Shown: in pieces, positions 55,001 through 63,524 of the stretch
Layout of the letters: each line of letters starts with the position of its first letter
Numbering within the stretch: the stretch's first letter is position 1
DNA from: Cerina litoralis
Lineage (GTDB): Bacteria > Bacteroidota > Bacteroidia > Flavobacteriales > Flavobacteriaceae
Assembly (NCBI GenBank): GCA_022008415.1
Contig: JAIRBC010000001.1
Coordinates: forward strand, 248,001-312,000
Direction of reading: 5' to 3'
Length of the DNA stretch: 64,000 nucleotides
Translations under genes and position numbers: made by a program
The notes under the pieces: model-generated
Database searches by the model: none
What the model saw: the letters and a program-made list of their open reading frames with translations, nothing else
What the model was told of the DNA's origin: nothing

Positions 55001-55999
55001 TTATATAAAACTACGGAATACCGTATTTCTCATCAACCATTCAAATAGTAACAAAGCGCCAGCCAGGAGCGCCCAGGACCGAAATTTTTCTTCGTACCTG
55101 TAATATTTGAATTCCTCGATATCGGTTTTTTCAAGTTTGTTGATCTCGTCATAAATGGCTTCCAGTTTGTCATTGTCGGTAGCCCTAAAATATTCCCCTC
55201 CGGTAATCTCCGCTATATTTTTTAACAACCCCTCATCGATCTCCACCGGCCTCATTCCGTACCTAAAAGATCCATCGGCATTATAAGCAATTGGCGAAAG
55301 TGCATTTCCATTGGATCCCAAACCTATGGTATATGTTTTTATACCGTATTCGGTGGCCAATTCGGCTGCCGTTTGTGGTTCAATAAAGCCGGAATTGTTT
55401 ACCCCGTCGGTCAATAAAATAATGACCTTGCTTTTTGCCTTGCTGTCCTTTAGCCGGTTTACTGCGGTGGCCAGTCCCATCCCAATAGCGGTACCGTCGT
55501 TTAATTTGCCATAGGTGATAGACTTTAAAGCGTTTAGAACTATGGCCTTATCGCTTGTAATTGGAGTCTGAGTGTAGGCTTCGCCCGCGTACACTACCAA
55601 TCCGATCCGATCGTTGGGTCGTTTGCGGATAAAATTTGATGCTACGTCTTTCAAGGCTGCCAAACGATTGGGCTTCAGATCCCGTGCCAACATACTGGAC
55701 GATACGTCTATGGCCATGACAATATCGATTCCCTTGGTAGTTTTGGTTTTGGATGAGATATCCTCGGTTTGTGGCCGGGCCAACGCCGTAATGATCGCTG
55801 CCAGGGCCAAGAGCCGCAATAGGAATAACAAAGGCTTTAATCTGGTTAGAAAATCATCCGAAGAAAAGCCCTTGATACTCGATATTTTTAGGGAAGCCGT
55901 TTCTTCCTTTCGCTTAAAGTAATACCATATCGCCGCCAGTGGTAGCAATAGAAGCAACCAGAAAAACCCGGGATTTGCAAATTGGATATTCTCTAACAT
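55001..55999 (-). CDS. batA: BatA-like VWA-domain membrane protein
   Basis: 332 residues, paralogous to BatB. N-terminal membrane helices about 10-28 and 55-75, a VWA domain with MIDAS D98-V-S100-S-S102 (AIDVSSSM) and TDGVNNSG, and a C-terminal helix (WALLAGALLLFEWLM). Its ATG follows immediately after the stop codon of the upstream 564-residue gene (TAAATG), so translation is coupled. Confidence 0.9.
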   Translation of the reverse strand: MLENIQFANPGFFWLLLLLPLAAIWYYFKRKEETASLKISSIKGFSSDDFLTRLKPLLFLLRLLALAAIITALARPQTEDISSKTKTTKGIDIVMAIDVSSSMLARDLKPNRLAALKDVASNFIRKRPNDRIGLVVYAGEAYTQTPITSDKAIVLNALKSITYGKLNDGTAIGMGLATAVNRLKDSKAKSKVIILLTDGVNNSGFIEPQTAAELATEYGIKTYTIGLGSNGNALSPIAYNADGSFRYGMRPVEIDEGLLKNIAEITGGEYFRATDNDKLEAIYDEINKLEKTDIEEFKYYRYEEKFRSWALLAGALLLFEWLMRNTVFRSFI

Positions 56000-57694
56000 T
56001 TATACGTCTGTTTTTACATCGACGGACACTAAGATCCGCTCTACTATTTGTTCTGCATAGGGATCCCCGTCCATCCAAGTCAACAATATTTGCTGTTGGA
56101 AACCTTTGCCTCCAAAACTCAAAATAATGTACTTTCCTTTTACGAGCTCATTGGATCCAGGAAGTATAAATTTACCACTGCCATAGGTCTTGAGCCCTTT
56201 AACACCCGCCATGGTACTATATTCTTCCTTTTTGGTCACAATATTCTTGGCTCCATTTTCCTCAAGGTGTTTCAACAGTTGCTCGTTGGTCTTGTCAAAA
56301 TCCGGATCTACGGGCTGGGTAAATTCTGTCGATGTCACCGCAATAGTAAAGGGCACCTTGGGCTCTTGATACCTAAAGGTCTGCATATCCTTGATCTGTG
56401 CCTTTGCCTGGGCGGGAATTTTCACATCTTGCCGGATCAATACCTTAGGGGTAGAAACGGTTATGGGAGGATACCCGTATGTACTGGTAATCCATTCCCC
56501 GTCCAATAATTTCTTGGTAGGATGTCCGGTTACGGAATCCCATACCAATTTTGGCCCATAGTAGGCTGTAATGGCACCGGTGGAAATCAACAATACACCT
56601 AGGGCAATGGCTCCGGTCACCAACCATTTCTTGCGTTGTTGTTTACGGGCCAATTCCTCTAAGTATTCCTCTTTTTGCTGTAATTCTTCCTCCGTCGGTT
56701 CTGGCAGGGCCTCCTTGGTTCTTGTGACAATATGTTCAATGGATTTTCGATCCTGTTCCGCAACGGAGTTTTCTGGTCTGGACTTGGCGAATTTTACAAG
56801 ATCCGCGGTTTCCAAGATCCGCTTAAACTGGTGGATGGTATCACTGTCTAATTTTAGTTCTCCGGCATCTTTGAGCAATTCGATCTTATCTATCAACTGA
56901 TCGGTTGTACTTTCCATGGCCGAAATATGTACGTCCTCTTCCAAATACGAACGTACAATATCCGTGAGCTCTGAGTAGTACTCCTTGTATTCCGATTGAA
57001 TAAGGTATTTGGAGCTTTCCAACCGTTTTAATTCCAGCATGGCCCGATCGTAAGGAGGCAATAACGCCTCTTTTTCTGCTTCGGTCATTGGCTTTTTCCG
57101 GAATACGAACCAATAGAGCAGGCCTCCGACGACCAAAAGGCCTAAAAGTACCCAAAGCAAGGTTTTCCAAAGATCTTTGTGACTTTTTTGCACCTCCATC
57201 AACCCTTTGATATCGTACATTTTTTGGGCCAACGTATCTACGTGAACCGAGGCCACGGCAATCTGTACTGAATCCGTAAAATACGGTTTGTCGTTTATCA
57301 GAATCCTTTGGCGGGGCAGGGTATAGGCCCCCGAATCGAATTGGGTAAGGGCGTATATCTTTTGCAAGCTGACCTTATCCAGTTTTTTTAGGGTGTCGGT
57401 TTTTAGAGCTTCCACCATTTCCAATGGCGAAAAAGTCTGCCCTTCGGGAAAGATGACATGGGCGGTAGAATCCACATCTACGAAAACCGTAAAATGGATC
57501 TGCTCCCCAATCTTAATATTGGTGGTATCGACCTTTGAAGTAACGGTTGGCAAGGATTGCGAAAATCCCTTAAAGCCGACCAAACAAATGATGATCGAAA
57601 AAATCCGCAGCACATATGCGGCATTGAGGACATGGCTTCCCAAACTTTGGGAGGCTTCCTTCGTACTTCTTACCTCGTGTTTCTTACTTCCCAC
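56000..57694 (-). CDS. Bat-locus membrane protein (BatD-like N-domain, DUF4381-like), unusual N-terminus
   Basis: 564 residues from a GTG at 57694 that shares one base with the stop of the DUF58 gene. The first 27 residues (MGSKKHEVRSTKEAS...) come from a degenerate AAGTAnGAAGTA-type repeat and precede a signal-like helix (VLRIFSIIICLVGFKGFSQ); a GTG at about codon 28 is an alternative start, and no ATG is available. The rest is a beta domain (about 45-165), a membrane helix (LWKTLLWVLLGLLVVGGLLYW), a helical region, a second helix and a C-terminal domain. Part of the Bat machinery; exact role unknown. Confidence 0.72.
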   Translation of the reverse strand: MGSKKHEVRSTKEASQSLGSHVLNAAYVLRIFSIIICLVGFKGFSQSLPTVTSKVDTTNIKIGEQIHFTVFVDVDSTAHVIFPEGQTFSPLEMVEALKTDTLKKLDKVSLQKIYALTQFDSGAYTLPRQRILINDKPYFTDSVQIAVASVHVDTLAQKMYDIKGLMEVQKSHKDLWKTLLWVLLGLLVVGGLLYWFVFRKKPMTEAEKEALLPPYDRAMLELKRLESSKYLIQSEYKEYYSELTDIVRSYLEEDVHISAMESTTDQLIDKIELLKDAGELKLDSDTIHQFKRILETADLVKFAKSRPENSVAEQDRKSIEHIVTRTKEALPEPTEEELQQKEEYLEELARKQQRKKWLVTGAIALGVLLISTGAITAYYGPKLVWDSVTGHPTKKLLDGEWITSTYGYPPITVSTPKVLIRQDVKIPAQAKAQIKDMQTFRYQEPKVPFTIAVTSTEFTQPVDPDFDKTNEQLLKHLEENGAKNIVTKKEEYSTMAGVKGLKTYGSGKFILPGSNELVKGKYIILSFGGKGFQQQILLTWMDGDPYAEQIVERILVSVDVKTDV

Positions 57695-58560
57695 TATCCC
57701 CTTTGCTTAAAATAGCCCAACAATTTTTTCACATAACTTTCATCGACCCTGCAATTGAGCACCCCGCAACCAGATTTAGTAAAGACGTCCTTAAAATAAT
57801 CTATCCGATCCCTATTGTATTTTCCATAGGCCATTCTCACTTTTTTTGACTGCGTATTTACCAATCGCAGTGTTCCGGTCTCTGCGTCCTCCATTTGTAC
57901 CATCCCCAGATTGGGGATAATCTCCTCTCGTTCGTCGTAGACCCGAATTCCTGTAACATCGTGTTTTTTTCCGGTAATCTTTAGGGTCTGTTGATAGTCC
58001 TCGCAAATGAAATCGGAGAGCACAAATACGATTGCCTTTTTTTTCATTACGTTGGTCAGGAATTTTAATGCCTCCGCAAGATCGGTTTTCCTGCTTTTGG
58101 GTTTAAACTCCAACAATTCCCTGATGATACGGAGCACGTGGCTCTTTCCTTTCTTAGGCGGGATATAAAGCTCTATCTGGTCCGTGAACAAAATCAACCC
58201 TACCTTATCGTTATTTTGCATAGCGGAAAAGGCCAATGTGGCCGAAATCTCGGTGAGGATTTCGTTCTTGAACTGGTTGACGGTACCAAAGAATTGTGAG
58301 CCGCTGACATCTACCATGAGCATCATGGTAAGTTCCCGCTCTTCCTCAAATATTTTTACAAAGGGTTCGTTGTATCTGGCGGTGACATTCCAGTCTATGG
58401 ATCGCACATCGTCCCCAAATTGATACTGGCGCACCTCACTAAAGGTCATACCCCGCCCTTTAAAGGTAGAGTGGTATTCCCCACCAAATACATGATCGGA
58501 CAAACGGCGTGTCTTTATCTCGATCTTACGTACTTTCTTAAGTAGTTCTTTGGTATCCAT
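57694..58560 (-). CDS. DUF58-domain protein of the MoxR/Bat locus
   Basis: 288 residues, soluble, DUF58 with a VWA-like core. MTFSEVRQYQFGDDVRSIDWNVTAR is the DUF58 signature at about 35-59, and MLMVDVSGSQFFG supplies a MIDAS-like DxSxS. DUF58 proteins are regular partners of MoxR AAA ATPases. The stop overlaps the next gene by one base. A repeat-bearing 102-base gap separates it from the MoxR gene upstream. Confidence 0.9.
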   Translation of the reverse strand: MDTKELLKKVRKIEIKTRRLSDHVFGGEYHSTFKGRGMTFSEVRQYQFGDDVRSIDWNVTARYNEPFVKIFEEERELTMMLMVDVSGSQFFGTVNQFKNEILTEISATLAFSAMQNNDKVGLILFTDQIELYIPPKKGKSHVLRIIRELLEFKPKSRKTDLAEALKFLTNVMKKKAIVFVLSDFICEDYQQTLKITGKKHDVTGIRVYDEREEIIPNLGMVQMEDAETGTLRLVNTQSKKVRMAYGKYNRDRIDYFKDVFTKSGCGVLNCRVDESYVKKLLGYFKQRG

Positions 58561-58579
58561 GTGTTCCGTGAACAGTGTG

Positions 58580-58660
58580 CAGTATTCAGTAATCAGTAAA
58601 AAGTGGCCGCATCAAAATTTGATTTTGAACTGCATACTGCCCACTGATTACTGCGTACTG
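58580..58660. repeat. Degenerate inverted repeat between moxR and DUF58 genes
   Basis: Left arm CAGTATTCAGTAATCAGT (58580-58597) and right arm ACTGATTACTGCGTACTG (58643-58660) are inverted copies differing at 2 of 18 positions. Both are made of short ACTG words. They flank 45 unique bases and interrupt an otherwise tight operon. Confidence 0.65.
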
Positions 58661-58662
58661 AT

Positions 58663-59664
58663 TTAAGGTACTTCGATCTCGTTGACGATCTTGTTGATAA
58701 TCTCCTCCGAAGTAACGTTTTCAGCCTCTGCCTCGTAGGTAATCCCGATACGGTGCCTCAGTACGTCGTGTATTACGGCCCGCACATCTTCCGGTACTAC
58801 GTAGCCCCTTCTTTTAATAAAGGCGTAGCATTTGGCCGCACTGGCCAAGTTGATACTTCCTCGAGGTGATGCCCCAAAGCTGATCAGGGGTTTTAGGCTT
58901 TCCAGATTGTATTTTTCGGGATATCGCGTAGCAAAAACAATATCTAGGATATATTTCTCTATTTTTTCGTCCATATAAACCTCTCGGACGGTCTTTTGGG
59001 CGTTCAAAATCTGTTTTAGGGCAACGACCGGCTTTATCTCGGTCTGACCGCCTTGAAGATTTTGACGGATAATCAATTGTTCCTCGTTCAATTTGGGATA
59101 ATCGATTACGGTTTTCAGCATAAATCGGTCTACCTGGGCCTCGGGCAATGGGTAAGTTCCTTCCTGCTCTATGGGGTTTTGTGTGGCCATGACCAAAAAT
59201 GGCTTGTCCAGGATAAAAGTCTCGTCCCCGATAGTCACCTGTTTTTCTTGCATAGCTTCCAAAAGTGCCGATTGTACCTTGGCCGGGGCCCGGTTAATCT
59301 CATCCGCCAATACAAAGTTGGCAAATATGGGTCCTTTTTTTATTGAAAAATCGCTGACCTTCATGTTGTAGATCATGGTTCCCACTACGTCTGCGGGCAA
59401 AAGATCCGGAGTAAACTGTATCCTGCTGAAACTGCCGTGTACCGCTTTTGCCAGGGAATTGATGGCCAAAGTCTTTGCAAGTCCGGGGACACCCTCCAAT
59501 AAGATATGGCCCTGTCCCAGAAGGCCGATGAGCAAACGTTCTATCATGTGCTTTTGCCCCACGATGGTTTTGTTCATCTCTAAAATAAGTAAGTCGATAA
59601 ATGCGCTTTCCTGGGCAATCTTCTCGTTCATCACACTAATGTCGACCAAAGTATTTTCTTCCAT
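58663..59664 (-). CDS. MoxR-family AAA+ ATPase
   Basis: 333 residues. Walker A GVPGLAKT, Walker B VLADEINRA, sensor 1 MATQNPIEQEG and the MoxR-type PEAQVDRFMLK region, with a C-terminal lid. It acts as a chaperone that remodels or activates VWA-domain partners, here DUF58, BatA and BatB. It is first in the Bat locus, so the promoter should lie in the 267 bases upstream (59665-59931), where no unambiguous TAnnTTTG was found. Confidence 0.94.
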   Translation of the reverse strand: MEENTLVDISVMNEKIAQESAFIDLLILEMNKTIVGQKHMIERLLIGLLGQGHILLEGVPGLAKTLAINSLAKAVHGSFSRIQFTPDLLPADVVGTMIYNMKVSDFSIKKGPIFANFVLADEINRAPAKVQSALLEAMQEKQVTIGDETFILDKPFLVMATQNPIEQEGTYPLPEAQVDRFMLKTVIDYPKLNEEQLIIRQNLQGGQTEIKPVVALKQILNAQKTVREVYMDEKIEKYILDIVFATRYPEKYNLESLKPLISFGASPRGSINLASAAKCYAFIKRRGYVVPEDVRAVIHDVLRHRIGITYEAEAENVTSEEIINKIVNEIEVP

Positions 59665-59931
59665 ATTTTTGCTTTTATTATATCTAATGCCTATTTAAAT
59701 AATAGCCATTGATGGAATTATGTTAAAATGCACCGCAAATTGAAAATTTATTTAGATACAGGCTGTTAATGTATGGTTAAATATTGCGGAAATGCCCAAG
59801 TTTTATGAAGTATTTAAGGGATATATTTTATAATTTGAATGCCCCCTCCTAAAGGAGCGGAAAAAACCACTTAAAACACGTTTGGGAAAAGTAGTATTTT
59901 AAAGAAGTGAATTACGTTAAAATTGATAATT

Positions 59932-60753
59932 ATGAAACAAAAACAACCCGGCGACGCTTCTTCTATTCCCGATAGCCATCGGGAGTGGAAACCAGAGGGG
60001 ATTTCTGCCCTTATTACCGGTGCCACCAGTGGTATTGGTCGGGCTACGGCCGAGCTATTTGCGGCACACGGAGTAAACTTGATCCTATGTGGCCGGCGTC
60101 AAGACCGGCTCGAAGAATTAAAGAAAAAACTGATTTCCCAAGCAAAGGTTCACATCCTGAATTTTGATGTGAGTGACAAGAAATCGGTATTTAAGGCGAT
60201 CTCCTCCTTACCCCCATCCTTTTCCCAAATAGATATCCTGATCAACAATGCTGGGAACGCCCACGGTTTGGATACCATTGATCAGGGAGATCCCGAGGAT
60301 TGGGATGCCATGTTGGACATCAATGTAAAGGGCCTGTTGTACGTTTCCAAGGCAATTATGCCCCAAATGGTGGAGCGGAAAAAAGGTCATATCATCAACA
60401 TTGGATCCATTGCTGGGAAGGAAGTATATCCCAAGGGCAACGTGTATTGTGCCAGTAAATTTGCGGTAGATGCGATTACCCAAGGGATGCGCATCGATCT
60501 TAACCCCCATGGAATCAGGGTGGGGTCCGTTGATCCGGGTGCCGTTGAGACCGAGTTTAGCGAGGTGCGATTTAAAGGAGATTCGGAAAGGGCATCCACC
60601 GTTTACAATGGATTTAAGCCGCTAATCGCCGAGGATATTGCCGATATCATTTATTTTGTGGTCACTCGGCCCTATCACGTGAACATTGCGGATTTATTGG
60701 TTTTACCCACAGCGCAGGCGAATGCGACGGTGATCAATAAAATTCCGGGTTAA
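59932..60753 (+). CDS. Short-chain dehydrogenase/reductase (YdfG-like)
   Basis: 273 residues from the ATG at 59932; the frame extends to a TTG three codons upstream. A polar N-terminal extension of about 22 residues precedes the Rossmann loop ITGATSGIGRA. Later come LINNAGNAHG and the catalytic set S159, Y172 and K176 (YCASK). Arg in CGRRQDRL after strand 2 suggests NADP(H) preference. Closest in style to YdfG-type serine/3-hydroxy acid dehydrogenases; substrate not known. It is followed by a decayed gene. Confidence 0.87.
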   Translation: MKQKQPGDASSIPDSHREWKPEGISALITGATSGIGRATAELFAAHGVNLILCGRRQDRLEELKKKLISQAKVHILNFDVSDKKSVFKAISSLPPSFSQIDILINNAGNAHGLDTIDQGDPEDWDAMLDINVKGLLYVSKAIMPQMVERKKGHIINIGSIAGKEVYPKGNVYCASKFAVDAITQGMRIDLNPHGIRVGSVDPGAVETEFSEVRFKGDSERASTVYNGFKPLIAEDIADIIYFVVTRPYHVNIADLLVLPTAQANATVINKIPG

Positions 60754-61010
60754 GGGTTTCGGGTTACGAGTTAAATAAAGCCTTAGTAGAATTATGGGAA
60801 AAGTAGAGTCGTTTGAAGATATGGCAATTAGCTCGGCAGATCTGTCGAGAAATATGGCGTTTAGTGCAAACCACTCCATTATGCAAGGACTTTGAATCAA
60901 GGAACCAAATGAACGGTCGGAAAATAGGGGCCTTTATAAGCTATCTAAAGAATTCGGAAAGACAAGGTTTAAAATAAGACTATTACTTACGACCCGCAAC
61001 CCACAACATA
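60751..61010. repeat. Imperfect inverted repeats flanking a decayed gene
   Basis: Left arm at about 60751-60775 (GGGTTTCGGGTTACGAGTTA) and right arm at about 60983-61008 (TTACTTACGACCCGCAACCC) are roughly inverted copies built from GGGTT(A/T)CG-type words. They bracket the pseudogene at 60794-60985. Confidence 0.45.
60794..60985 (+). pseudogene. Decayed four-helix-bundle (S23 / 23S-rRNA-IVP family) gene
   Basis: A 33-codon frame begins MGKVESFEDMA, which resembles the family opening (M-x-K-V-x-S/R-F-E-D-L), continues ISSADLSRNMAF and stops at 60893-60895. A second frame from 60926 reads RGLYKLSKEFGKTRFKIRLL, resembling the helix after the start in intact members (IYxLTxxEFSKDFGLRDQI). The pieces are out of frame and reduced, so the gene is broken by deletion and frameshift. 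Identification is by eye and tentative. Confidence 0.45.
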
Positions 61011-61015
61011 AAATC

Positions 61016-62152
61016 ATGATCAACAAACGCCTTCTCGTAAAAAGCCTCCTCGCCCATAACGACGAGAATAGCTTTTATGACAAGAAGCGATTTGTGGATA
61101 TAGGACAGCGCGAGGGGAAGGCCAAATTCTTAAAGCACGTTTGTGCCTTGGCAAACAGCAACCCCAATAACAATTCCTTTATCGTAATCGGAGTAGAGGA
61201 CGAGGATAATAAAATAGTGGGCGTCGATTTCTTCGACGATAGCAAGATTCAAAATTTGGTCAACGCCTATCTTGATAACCCGCCAATGATTTCCTACGAA
61301 AATATCCCTTTCCCCCATTTGCCTGAAGGTAAGGTGGTGGGCTTAGTGACCATAAAGTCTACGGGAAAAGTGTGTGCCCTACGCAGAAATATATGGAAAT
61401 ATTACGGGGGCTCCGTTTATTTTAGGGAGGGCAGCATCAGCATGCCCAAAGCATATGGGGTAGAACTCAAGGATATTAATTCGGCAAAGGTGGCCACCAT
61501 CGAGCAACACGCCAAGAACAATATTGAGCTTACCTTGGACGGGGTCATCGACTTTATCAACGTCAGACACGGGGACTTAACGAGTAGTTATAAGGTTTTC
61601 AAGGAACAATTTGTGGTCTGTTGGGCAGGAAGCCAAAAAAAAGTGAAAGATAAAACCTACTATTCCAGGGTCGATATTGAACTGATCAACGAGCAGGTAA
61701 AACTGTTTTATTCGGCCTTGGATGAAATAACGATTGCCTTGGACGAAGATTTATTTACTACGGTAGAATACGTGCAGTTGGGATTGGGCTCCGAACAAAA
61801 ATATTACCCTTTGGAGAAGATGATCATCACCTTTTCGGACAATGGCACGTACCACATCAACAGCGAACTGATTTTTGAGCCCCCCCAATACAACCGAAAG
61901 ACCTTACACCATATTTATAACGCCAATAATGCCGTACTCCAAAAATTGGAAAAGAACATCCCTTTGAATACATCGGAAATAAAGGATTTAAAGCAGTTCC
62001 CGGCCACGCATCTCATTTGCTATTTCAACGGATTTGAGGAAGCCAAGGACACCATGGAAAATGCCCGCGGACTTCTTAAGGCATTTGCTCCAGAGATCTA
62101 CCCCTCTTTAAAAGAGTCTTTGAGGGTAATGCGAAAGGTAAGATATAATTAG
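61016..62152 (+). CDS. AlbA_2/Schlafen-type domain protein
   Basis: 378 residues, cytoplasmic. Residues about 25-135 match the AlbA_2 (putative DNA/RNA-binding, Schlafen-like) pattern: a short helix-strand start (FVDIGQREGKAKFLKHVCALANS), NSFIVIGVEDEDNKIVGVDF, then IPFPHLPEGKVVGLVTI and a YFREGSISMPKA end. The C-terminal 240 residues are unfamiliar. The family motif is usually ExxxxEFK, degenerate here. Some relatives are linked to defence or regulation; nothing nearby supports that. Confidence 0.65.
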   Translation: MINKRLLVKSLLAHNDENSFYDKKRFVDIGQREGKAKFLKHVCALANSNPNNNSFIVIGVEDEDNKIVGVDFFDDSKIQNLVNAYLDNPPMISYENIPFPHLPEGKVVGLVTIKSTGKVCALRRNIWKYYGGSVYFREGSISMPKAYGVELKDINSAKVATIEQHAKNNIELTLDGVIDFINVRHGDLTSSYKVFKEQFVVCWAGSQKKVKDKTYYSRVDIELINEQVKLFYSALDEITIALDEDLFTTVEYVQLGLGSEQKYYPLEKMIITFSDNGTYHINSELIFEPPQYNRKTLHHIYNANNAVLQKLEKNIPLNTSEIKDLKQFPATHLICYFNGFEEAKDTMENARGLLKAFAPEIYPSLKESLRVMRKVRYN

Positions 62153-62184
62153 ATCGCTTTGTTATCGGTCACTAATTTAGACAA

Positions 62185-63093
62185 TTATTTAACCGTTACC
62201 CGGTAAAGCAGCAATTTGCTCTGTTTGTTCATGGGGAGGCCCAATAGGTGCTTGGAGGGAAGATACATAATGTCTCCCACGCTCGGTTCTGCGGTAAAAA
62301 ACGGAGATACCGTTCCCCCTTTTGAGATTTTGTACAGGGAGCCCGTTGACCAATCCGAAACCAAAAAGCTGCTGTTATCGTAGGTTTGGAGACCGTCCAA
62401 ATTTCCCAAGGGCTCTGCGGTGATCGGGGTGATTTTTTTATTGGGAATATCCAACTTTAGCAAACGGCCTTTGGGATTACTAGTGGTATTGCCCGAATTT
62501 CGTTTTCCCCAAGCCGCAATATATAGCGTGTTGTGGTCTATCAAAAGTCCGTTGGGATCTTCCAAATCGTCGGAGGTTAACCAATTTTCAAAATTTCCTT
62601 TCGTGTCGAGCTTGTAAATAGAGGAGGTGGCCATATCGGATACGTAGACGTTTCCATCCTTGTCCACGGCAACGTCGTTTAAAAATTCGGCATCCTTGCC
62701 GGGATATTTTTGTAAGACTCCACCCGTATTTAGATCTGCCTCCACCAGTTCTTTACCGTCGGAAACATAGAGTTTATCCACCAGAAGTGCAATTCCCTTG
62801 GGGTCGTTTAGCCCTTGAACAAAGTTGGCCACCAGAATTTCCCCGTCAAGGGAAACTTTGGCTATAGACCCGTCGTTGGGCTCATTTTCCCCTTGGACCG
62901 ACACGTATAGAACGTTTCTTTTTGTATCAAAAACAACCGATTCGCAATGGGCAAGACCCTTCACCTCGGCAATTAGCTCTAATTTAGGGGCGGCAGCTTC
63001 CATTTTTGTGGTGCCCTTGGTCTTGGACCCCTCCTTACAACTAAAAAGGACAGATCCTAATATTAGGGCGGGCAATATTTTTTTTATCAGCAT
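62185..63093 (-). CDS. SMP-30-like beta-propeller lipoprotein
   Basis: 302 residues. The lipobox LFSC gives lipidated Cys19. The propeller has Glu in HCESVVFD, Asn/Asp in FLNDVAVDKDGNVYVSD, Asn in DPNGLLIDHNTLYIAAWG and Asp in GNLDGLQTYDNSSFLVSD, so the SMP-30 metal positions are arguably retained. It may be a lactonase or a sugar/ligand sensor. It is less similar to the protein at 8194-9171 than expected of a recent duplicate. Confidence 0.75.
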   Translation of the reverse strand: MLIKKILPALILGSVLFSCKEGSKTKGTTKMEAAAPKLELIAEVKGLAHCESVVFDTKRNVLYVSVQGENEPNDGSIAKVSLDGEILVANFVQGLNDPKGIALLVDKLYVSDGKELVEADLNTGGVLQKYPGKDAEFLNDVAVDKDGNVYVSDMATSSIYKLDTKGNFENWLTSDDLEDPNGLLIDHNTLYIAAWGKRNSGNTTSNPKGRLLKLDIPNKKITPITAEPLGNLDGLQTYDNSSFLVSDWSTGSLYKISKGGTVSPFFTAEPSVGDIMYLPSKHLLGLPMNKQSKLLLYRVTVK

Positions 63094-63224
63094 GGGAATC
63101 GGGATTTGGTTAACGTTACAAAACCACGAAGATAATAGATATTGGGCAACGTATTGCCTTTTTTTAGGTATGTCCTTAGTATGTGGATTGCGCGTTTTTA
63201 ATTAAATTTACTTCTATTTAACAA

Positions 63225-63300
63225 GACCTCGTAGCTCAGTTGGTAGAGCAGTTGACTCTTAATCAACGGGTCCAGAGTTCGAGCCTCTGCGGGGTCACCA
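63225..63300 (+). tRNA. tRNA-Lys (anticodon CTT)
   Basis: A 76-base cloverleaf including encoded CCA. The acceptor arm GACCTCG pairs with CGGGGTC (one G-T). The D-arm is GCTC-AGTTGGTA-GAGC, and the anticodon stem GTTGA/TCAAC encloses loop CTCTTAA with anticodon CTT. The T-arm contains GTTCGAGC. It decodes AAG. Confidence 0.97.
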
Positions 63301-63308
63301 GATGCTAC

Positions 63309-63347
63309 GGGCAGTTGAAAATCTGATTTTTCATCTGCCCATTTTTT
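63309..63347 (+). terminator. Terminator of tRNA-Lys
   Basis: GGGCAG (63309-63314) pairs with CTGCCC (63335-63340) across a partly paired AT-rich middle (TTGAAAATC / GATTTTTCAT), followed by ATTTTTT. It starts 9 bases after the tRNA. Confidence 0.7.
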
Positions 63348-63524
63348 CAGTCTTTTTCTTTTGCACGGCAGGTCTTCCAAAGTAAACTTTAAGTCCTATC
63401 TTTTTATTAAATTTACTACTTAAGGTATCGGGTAGCCCAAATCGTGCTGCGATATTCGGTTGCCCCGGTCAATGGGCAACGAATAAAAAGAATTCAAAAT
63501 ATTCATTCCAAACATCAACCGTTC

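Noticed and set aside
61016-62152. AlbA_2/Schlafen-type gene as an anti-phage system
   Set aside because: It stands alone between housekeeping-type genes, with no nuclease, toxin or mobile-element context.
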